Shown here one piece after another: positions 60,701 to 64,000 of a DNA stretch of 64,000 bases. Numbering within the stretch: position 1 is the first letter of the stretch; each line of letters opens with the position of its first letter. This DNA comes from Paracoccus methylovorus. GTDB taxonomy: Bacteria; Pseudomonadota; Alphaproteobacteria; Rhodobacterales; Rhodobacteraceae. The position numbers and the translations under genes are program-made. The notes under the pieces were generated by a model. That model was not told where the DNA came from, did not search any database, and saw nothing but the letters and a program-made list of their open reading frames with translations. The stretch covers positions 1,674,001 to 1,738,000 of the forward strand of contig NZ_CP070368.1 of assembly GCF_016919705.1 (NCBI RefSeq), given 5' to 3'.

Positions 60701-62396
60701 GATTGCCAATAATGCCGTCGAAGCGGCGAAGATCGCGGCGGGCGCGGTAACCGAAACGAAGATTTCGGACAACGCGATCACCACTCCGAAAGTTGTCGCG
60801 GGCGCAATTGAGACGAGCAAAATCGCGGCGGGCGCGGTCGCGGCGGATAAGATCGCGGCCAATGCCGTCGAGGCAGCCAAGATCGCGGCGGGGGCAGTCA
60901 CAACGGCCAAGCTGGATGCGCTGGCGGTCACCGCCGAGAAGGTTGCGGCCGGCGCAATCGAAACCAACAAGCTGGCCGCCAACTCTGTAACCGCAGCCAA
61001 GATACTGGCCGGCGCAATCGAGACGGCCAAGCTCGCGGCCAATGCTGTCACGGCTGACAAGATCCTTGCTGGTGCGATCACCACCATCAAGCTCGATGCC
61101 CTCGCCGTCACGGCCGACAAGCTGGCCGTGAACGCGGTGACGGCCGACAAGATCGCGGCCAATGCCATTACGGTGGGCAAGATCGCGGCGGGCGCGGTCG
61201 GCGCCGATCAGATTGCCGCCAACGCCATCGCGGCGCGTCATCTGATGGTGGCCGACTTCACCAACTTGGTACCCAACGCGGACATCTCCGACGCGCCGTC
61301 CTGGACTATCCCGGCTGCCTGGAGTCGCGGAAACTCAGGCCCGTACGTGCGCTCGGGGTATTGGCTGTATATTGACGTTGCGACGGGGGAAACCGGGAAC
61401 AGCCCGACGGTTATTTCGCAGCGGTTCTCGGTTGAGGTCGGAAGCGAGTATCTGGGGCGCTTCCAAGCCCGGACAAATGGTCCGACGCAAACTGGGCATG
61501 TCAACGTCAACGTCCAGTGGTTTGATAATTCCGATACGTCACTCGGTTTTGGGTCGATCCACAACGCTTCTGTAACGAATATCGTGACCGATTACTCGGC
61601 AATTTTAACGCCCCCCGCAAATGCGGTGCGCGCCGAATTCCGCATGACGGTAAACCGGACAAATAGCGATGGACGGATTTACATAGCATCGCCGGAAATT
61701 CGCCGTCGGAATGGCGGGGAACTGATCGTTGAAGGGGCGATTACCACTAACAAGCTCGCTGCGGGTTCAGTGACTGCCGACGCAATCGCTGCCGGGGCCA
61801 TCGTGGCATCTGCTATTGCCACGGGCGCAGTGACGGCTGCTAAAATCGCTGCGAGCGCGATCACAACCATCAAGCTTGCGGCTGGTGCTGTCACCGCCGA
61901 TAAAATCACCGTCGCAAACCTGTCGGCTCTTGGTATCACGGTCGGGTCGGCTGACATAGCAACCGCCGCCATCACCAGTGCAAAGATCGCTGACTTGTCG
62001 GTCGGGACGATCAAGATCGCAAACAACGCAATTTCGACCTATCGCCAAGCGTATACCGCCGGAAACATTACAATCGGGGCAAACCAAAGTGGTGTGATCC
62101 AAACGCTCACGGTCACGCCGGGGCGTTCCGGTCCATTGAAAATTGACTTTCAGTTTTTGCGGGCCGGTGCCGCAACCGGGTTCGACGTCCGGTTGGTTAA
62201 AAACGGCAATGTAATGATATCGGATGACCTCGCGCCGGGGCGGTTAATTAGCAATCGCTACGTTTTAAGTTTTGTCGATGTAGCCGCTGCAGCGGGCGTT
62301 TCCGCGACATATACGGTTGAGGTTGTGGTTGCTGCTGGTGGCGGCAACTTTATAGCAAGTCAAAGGTTCCTTGGTGCGCTGGATATTATAAAATGA
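57774..62396 (+). CDS. Phage tail tip / host-specificity fibre protein with decapeptide repeats
   Basis: 1540 residues from a TTG start with GGAG 7 bases upstream. Residues 1-19 look like a signal peptide (KKIAIIAAALALVAGPAHA). The N-terminal 60% resembles the tip attachment (J-like) family, including DVLEEIGRAGNMRFAEVGGQ near 355. Fibronectin-like segments around 550-680 lead to two beta-rich, possibly sugar-binding modules (about 806-960 and 1164-1318). Twenty tandem 10-residue repeats lie at 961-1160 and six more at 1322-1381. The C-terminal 100 residues form a knob-like domain. It should bind the host surface. Lower GC in the modules after residue 800 suggests exchange of the receptor-binding part. 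Confidence 0.9.
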   Translation: MKKIAIIAAALALVAGPAHAGPVAAAVAWVGKVLAANTLMGIAARMVVSAGLSLLSQALMKKPSQPGSDVQFDIKLGDEHPLTFVVGDYVTAGKRKYLGSWGTNTRFITEVIEVSALPQGLSGLWVDDEPGVFVTGRRGYVPASASPSNIGNITEGATVPGGALDLGTPLDNYRDNADSTEPRIWVKWINGTQTAADPLLTWAFGGDPDYPWTAAMIGTGKSYAIVTTQYDHDTLLNYPTYLFQPAPLAVYDPRLDSTNGGSGPQRWNNPATWQPSRNPAVIAYNIARGIYYGGEWVFGGRNLPAWRLPVAEWIAAANECDASEPLAGGGSEPAYRCGAEISVDMAAADVLEEIGRAGNMRFAEVGGQLKPVVGLPGAAVYSFTDDEIIITEGQSFRPFVPVSETFNAISATYPEPAEKWATKDSPEYIDTDATADDGDRYLPTSISYPAAPFAQQVQRLQRSMLQDYRRMRRHQFHLPPEAYSLEPGVDMVSWTSQRNGYISKLFVVESVAKTPGMNVLVSLREVDPSDYDWSSDFEMPVVITPPKGPSPYVQNVPGLTFTAASIRDGAGQPRRPAILAACSSDQTGVTDIQIQARVAGEDITIDTIRPYVAPHSWYLRDVLPDTLYQCRARLMSRLTPKSPWSTWHDVATLDITLTIEDMADDILEEMKDVARRAGVTPVESLPASGEPNQIVMLVPDGVLYRWDEDAGEWTTAIYAGIPDGAIDPAKFAQGIEPVTIITDPPLPTTKSTELIFYVPEGKQYRWNGTAYISSIPVVDLDGQLIGDQLEDSAVTPAKLAVIPGHNLVTDPKMLIQAEWFLQNSVAAWTYSPGKWSLNLAAIVSTPNLRNRVGGVPIGAGLRYRSSFTVTNTTATQCNVRTGFFWYDENGAYINATWGAYQVVNGSTPVVISADLNALTGAKFAAAAIQFNTSGAANDGIVEVSQPEMIHINSSDTIADSAITTAKIVNDAINAAKIANNAVEAAKIAAGAVTETKISDNAITTPKVVAGAIETSKIAAGAVAADKIAANAVEAAKIAAGAVTTAKLDALAVTAEKVAAGAIETNKLAANSVTAAKILAGAIETAKLAANAVTADKILAGAITTIKLDALAVTADKLAVNAVTADKIAANAITVGKIAAGAVGADQIAANAIAARHLMVADFTNLVPNADISDAPSWTIPAAWSRGNSGPYVRSGYWLYIDVATGETGNSPTVISQRFSVEVGSEYLGRFQARTNGPTQTGHVNVNVQWFDNSDTSLGFGSIHNASVTNIVTDYSAILTPPANAVRAEFRMTVNRTNSDGRIYIASPEIRRRNGGELIVEGAITTNKLAAGSVTADAIAAGAIVASAIATGAVTAAKIAASAITTIKLAAGAVTADKITVANLSALGITVGSADIATAAITSAKIADLSVGTIKIANNAISTYRQAYTAGNITIGANQSGVIQTLTVTPGRSGPLKIDFQFLRAGAATGFDVRLVKNGNVMISDDLAPGRLISNRYVLSFVDVAAAAGVSATYTVEVVVAAGGGNFIASQRFLGALDIIK
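60654..61253 (+). repeat. 20 in-frame decapeptide (30-bp) repeats in the fibre gene
   Basis: Exactly 600 bases encode 20 units with no insertion, consensus A-[IV]-T/E-x-x-K-[IL]-A-A-[GN] (for example AVTADKIAAN, AIETNKLAAN). The spacing of Ile/Val, Lys and Ile/Leu suggests a fibrous trimeric stalk. Units differ in sequence, so this is an old or selected array. Confidence 0.92.
61737..61916 (+). repeat. Second array of six decapeptide repeats
   Basis: Six units of the same pattern (AITTNKLAAG, SVTADAIAAG, AIVASAIATG, AVTAAKIAAS, AITTIKLAAG, AVTADKITVA), followed by looser variants to about 62040. It lies after the second beta-rich module, so stalk and module alternate twice. Confidence 0.85.
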
Positions 62397-62450
62397 TTTG
62401 GCGCCCGCTCATAATCTGCTAACTTAATCCACAAGGAAGGAAACCGACCA

Positions 62451-62636
62451 ATGCAATACAGAATTACCAACAAGAAGAACCAAACAGCCACGCTCGAAGC
62501 GGATCGTTATGAAATCGATGGGTCAGGAACCCGGTTTTATGGCGAGAACGACGAAGTTATCGCGTCGTTCTACGATGGGGAAATTATCTCCGTTGCGCCG
62601 GCCGCGCTGCAATTCGATTCGGGCGATGAATCGTAA
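62451..62636 (+). CDS. Small phage protein after the fibre gene
   Basis: 61 residues, MQYRITNKKNQTATLEADRY then FYGENDEVIASFYDGEIISV. Reads as a small beta sheet; acidic end. AAGGAAGG precedes the ATG. Not recognised, but a short protein right after the fibre gene is common in phages, often a fibre-associated or chaperone protein. Confidence 0.65.
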   Translation: MQYRITNKKNQTATLEADRYEIDGSGTRFYGENDEVIASFYDGEIISVAPAALQFDSGDES

Positions 62637-62859
62637 AGCGCGGCGTCGTGCCGCTAGCATCTCAAAGAGGAAACCCAAGATTATGAACGCAGTAGCATTG
62701 CGCGCCGCGCTGGAAGAGTCGAAAGCGGAAAACGAGTATCTGCGCCAAAGAAACCTGAACCTGCGGATCGCGATTGAAAACCTGTCGCAGCAGGTGGCGG
62801 ATCTGACGCCGAACGAGGAAGCCGCAGAAGGCGAAGCCGAGGCGGCCCCCGCTCAGTAA
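62626..62859 (+). CDS. Small coiled-coil phage protein
   Basis: 77 residues if it starts at the ATG overlapping the previous stop: MNRKARRRAASISKRKPKIM, a basic opening like the MNRKxRRAA start common in phage late proteins. The core RAALEESKAENEYLRQRNLN and LRIAIENLSQQVADLTPNEE is a coiled coil. A second possible start is the ATG at 62683 with GAGGAAA upstream. Followed by a terminator. Function unknown. Confidence 0.6.
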   Translation: MNRKARRRAASISKRKPKIMNAVALRAALEESKAENEYLRQRNLNLRIAIENLSQQVADLTPNEEAAEGEAEAAPAQ

Positions 62860-62883
62860 GGCTGCCGGAAGGCCGATGCAGAC

Positions 62884-62908
62884 AGCCCGCCTCGCGCGGG
62901 CTTTTTTC
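62884..62908 (+). terminator. Intrinsic terminator in the late module
   Basis: Stem AGCCCGC / GCGGGCT with a 5-nt loop and TTTTT tail, 24 bases after the coiled-coil gene and 20 bases before the next gene. Confidence 0.88.
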
Positions 62909-62927
62909 ATGACCAAACGGAGAGACG

Positions 62928-63215
62928 ATGACAGACCCGGATTACCGGCGCGATCTGGCGCGCATTGAAACCAAGCTGGATCGCGTGGAGACGGCCATTG
63001 TCAGCCTTGCTCGCATGGAAGAGCGGATGGTTACACTGTTCAACCGCATGGACCGATATGATGGTGAACTACGTGACGTCCTTAAGCGCGTGGCCGAGAT
63101 TGAGCGGCTGACTATCGGGCGTGGCCATTTCTTTCGGTGGCTGGACCGCGGGGGGGCGGCGCTGGTGGCCCTAATTGTCGCCTATGTCTTCAATCAGTGG
63201 GTGGGGAAGGGCTGA
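62928..63215 (+). CDS. Coiled-coil protein with C-terminal membrane helix (holin-region)
   Basis: 95 residues. RRDLARIETKLDRVETAIVS and MVTLFNRMDRYDGELRDVLK, VAEIERLTIGRG form a long coiled coil, then GGAALVALIVAYVFNQWVG is one membrane helix. This architecture is frequent next to phage endolysins and may act as a holin or spanin-like helper, but no endolysin is in the window before the edge. GGAGAG precedes the ATG. Confidence 0.7.
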   Translation: MTDPDYRRDLARIETKLDRVETAIVSLARMEERMVTLFNRMDRYDGELRDVLKRVAEIERLTIGRGHFFRWLDRGGAALVALIVAYVFNQWVGKG

Positions 63216-63408
63216 GCTCAATGCCCAACTCCTTCGCCAACCCCTCCAGCGCCGCCACCGTCGGGTCGTAGGCCCCTTTGGCCTTCGGAAACCTGGCCTT
63301 CCGTGCGCGATAGAACCGCAGCCACTTCGGCAGTTCTTCCAGTGGATAGGTGGCTGACCAGATTTCGCCGGTCAGCGTGAAGGTCGTGTCGTCATGAGTG
63401 GTTTTCAT
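63190..63408 (-). CDS. Small hypothetical protein, opposite strand
   Basis: 72 residues, MKTTHDDTTFTLTGEIWSAT, YPLEELPKWLRFYRARKARF, PKAKGAYDPTVAALEGLAKE. One beta hairpin followed by helices; basic middle. No family recognised. Its 3' end overlaps the convergent holin-region gene by 26 bases. It may belong to the element's lysis region or be an early gene at the right edge. Confidence 0.55.
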   Translation of the reverse strand: MKTTHDDTTFTLTGEIWSATYPLEELPKWLRFYRARKARFPKAKGAYDPTVAALEGLAKELGIELSPSPPTD

Positions 63409-63589
63409 GGCGGCGTTTTGCGGCACCCAGCCATGGGCTGCAAGACCGCCCGGATGATGACGGCCCCCAGAGTGTGCGTGATGTTCGGGAACTGGGGGCC
63501 GGCCTGCCCAATAGGATCCGGTGTCGGCAGACTTGGGTAATATAGGTGATGCCGCGTAAGCGTCAATTTTCCCTACCGCTTTGCGGTGT

Positions 63590-64000
63590 TCAGTTGGCGA
63601 ACGCATCAATCAGGTTGAGGACAGCCAGCACCTTTCGGGTCTCGCTGTCGACACGATAGATCCGGTCGTCATCGCGGTAGTAATTCCAACCATGGCGAGC
63701 TTCCAGATCGTAGCGACGGGGGTCTCGCACGACGATATAGTCTTTCGTGCGAAGGATGTCTCCCACCCGGTTCCCATAGCGGGCCACGTGCTTGCGCGCT
63801 TGCCCCGGCGGGACACATGGCGGGTTCTTTTTGGCAAGCCCCGGTGGGCAGTCGGCGATATATCTCGCTTGTGGTCGAGGCTTGCGGTGATCGCCCCTGT
63901 GTTCATCGTGGCGTGCTTGGTGACCCTTTCCATTCCCTCTACCGGGATCGGAGAATGCAGGCGCCGCGCCAAGGGTGCCTGCAATGACAGCGATTGCTGC
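63590..64000 (-). CDS. Exported protein, N terminus cut by the window edge
   Basis: The minus-strand frame is open to the last base. It reads AAIAVIAGTLGAAPAFSDPG (end of a signal peptide), a His/Arg-rich stretch, CPPGLAKKNPPCVPPGQARK (Cys-Pro-Pro-Gly repeat typical of RcnB-like or calcium-binding exported proteins), then TKDYIVVRDPRRYDLEARHG, WNYYRDDDRIYRVDSETRKV and ends LNLIDAFAN. A methionine-like start at 63787 is really an internal GTG. A host gene of this kind here would imply the element's end lies between 63409 and 63589, but no att repeat is seen there, so it could also be cargo. Confidence 0.75.
   Translation of the reverse strand, partial: AAIAVIAGTLGAAPAFSDPGRGNGKGHQARHDEHRGDHRKPRPQARYIADCPPGLAKKNPPCVPPGQARKHVARYGNRVGDILRTKDYIVVRDPRRYDLEARHGWNYYRDDDRIYRVDSETRKVLAVLNLIDAFAN

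Larger units (their letters stand above)
52024..64000. mobile_element. Reduced prophage or integrated tail-gene element (right end outside window)
   Basis: The left edge is set by a tRNA 3'-end fragment (52024-52039) beside a tyrosine integrase. Content: a minus-strand early set (52146-55134) and a plus-strand late set (55302-63215) with gp10-like, tail tube, chaperones, DUF6950, tip/fibre and lysis-region genes. Terminase, portal, protease, capsid, connector and tape-measure genes are missing. No copy of the left tRNA fragment occurs at the right side of the window, so the right end and perhaps cargo genes lie beyond 64000. Confidence 0.75.

Noticed and set aside
60525..61241. Minus-strand frame with regular repeats opposite the fibre gene
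   Set aside because: The regularity is the complement of the decapeptide repeats; no start signal.
60654..61253. CRISPR-like array
   Set aside because: Units are contiguous 30-bp coding repeats without constant repeat/variable spacer structure, in frame in the fibre gene.
57558..62396. Upstream start for the fibre gene at 57558
   Set aside because: The first 72 codons overlap the DUF6950 gene out of frame; the TTG at 57774 has a proper GGAG and a coherent N terminus.
52146..63215. A gene transfer agent cluster
   Set aside because: Only the tube, chaperones and tip resemble GTA genes; head genes, tape measure and hub are absent, and an integrase and a tRNA fragment point to an integrated phage.
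63610..63984. 124-codon minus-strand frame near the window end
   Set aside because: It is a shadow of the exported-protein frame, which has a signal peptide, a Cys-Pro-Pro-Gly motif and stays open to the window edge.

Overview
The window is high-GC DNA from an alphaproteobacterium of the Rhodobacterales, most likely a Paracoccus species. The strongest evidence is a complete 14-subunit complex I operon (nuoA-N) whose subunit lengths fit Paracoccus and which carries extra small genes between the subunits, as the Paracoccus nqo cluster is known to do. Supporting signs are a COQ9-family gene next to rpsU, a TrcR (DUF1013) regulator, an alphaproteobacterial GTTC-N7-GTTC LexA box before uvrA, and a short intergenic repeat family of a kind I associate with Rhodobacteraceae.

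Layout: 0.1-4.7 kb holds maeB and prpE (+), with TTTGCAAA palindromes before prpE that suggest propionyl-CoA-responsive control. 4.7-6.8 kb holds aroA and trmB (-). 6.9-27.8 kb is one long minus-strand run: nuoA-B-C-D-E, a membrane/HhH gene, a DUF5337 gene, nuoF, a DUF5333 gene, a 66-residue exported protein, nuoG, a lipoprotein, nuoH, a 60-residue protein, nuoI, a carboxymuconolactone decarboxylase-family gene, nuoJ-K-L-M-N, then birA, coaX and rnj. Most neighbours overlap or nearly touch.

28.2-51.9 kb is ordinary chromosome: uvrA (SOS box), a GFA-family protein, moaA, a lipoprotein, an AlkD-like HEAT-repeat protein, gabD, trcR, a secreted RNase T2, a quinone reductase/COQ9 pair, rpsU, an Lrp regulator, mscL, a GST, a PaiB-family protein, pheT and pheS (split by a TM2-domain gene), an ArsC-like protein, a cytochrome P450, rplT-rpmI, a membrane protein, pyk and N-formylglutamate amidohydrolase.

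From about 52.0 kb to the right edge is an integrated element. Its left end is a 16-nt tRNA 3'-end fragment including CCA, followed by a tyrosine integrase in a tightly overlapping minus-strand set (63-residue protein, cytosine-methyltransferase-like protein, ASCH-like protein, 95-residue protein). A plus-strand late module follows: gp10-like protein, tail tube, two overlapping tail-assembly chaperones, a DUF6950 protein, a 1540-residue tip/fibre with exact decapeptide repeats, and small lysis-region proteins. Terminase, portal, capsid and tape-measure genes are absent, so this is a strongly reduced prophage or a domesticated tail remnant. The right attachment site lies outside the window. All calls are by eye from translated sequence; no database search was run.
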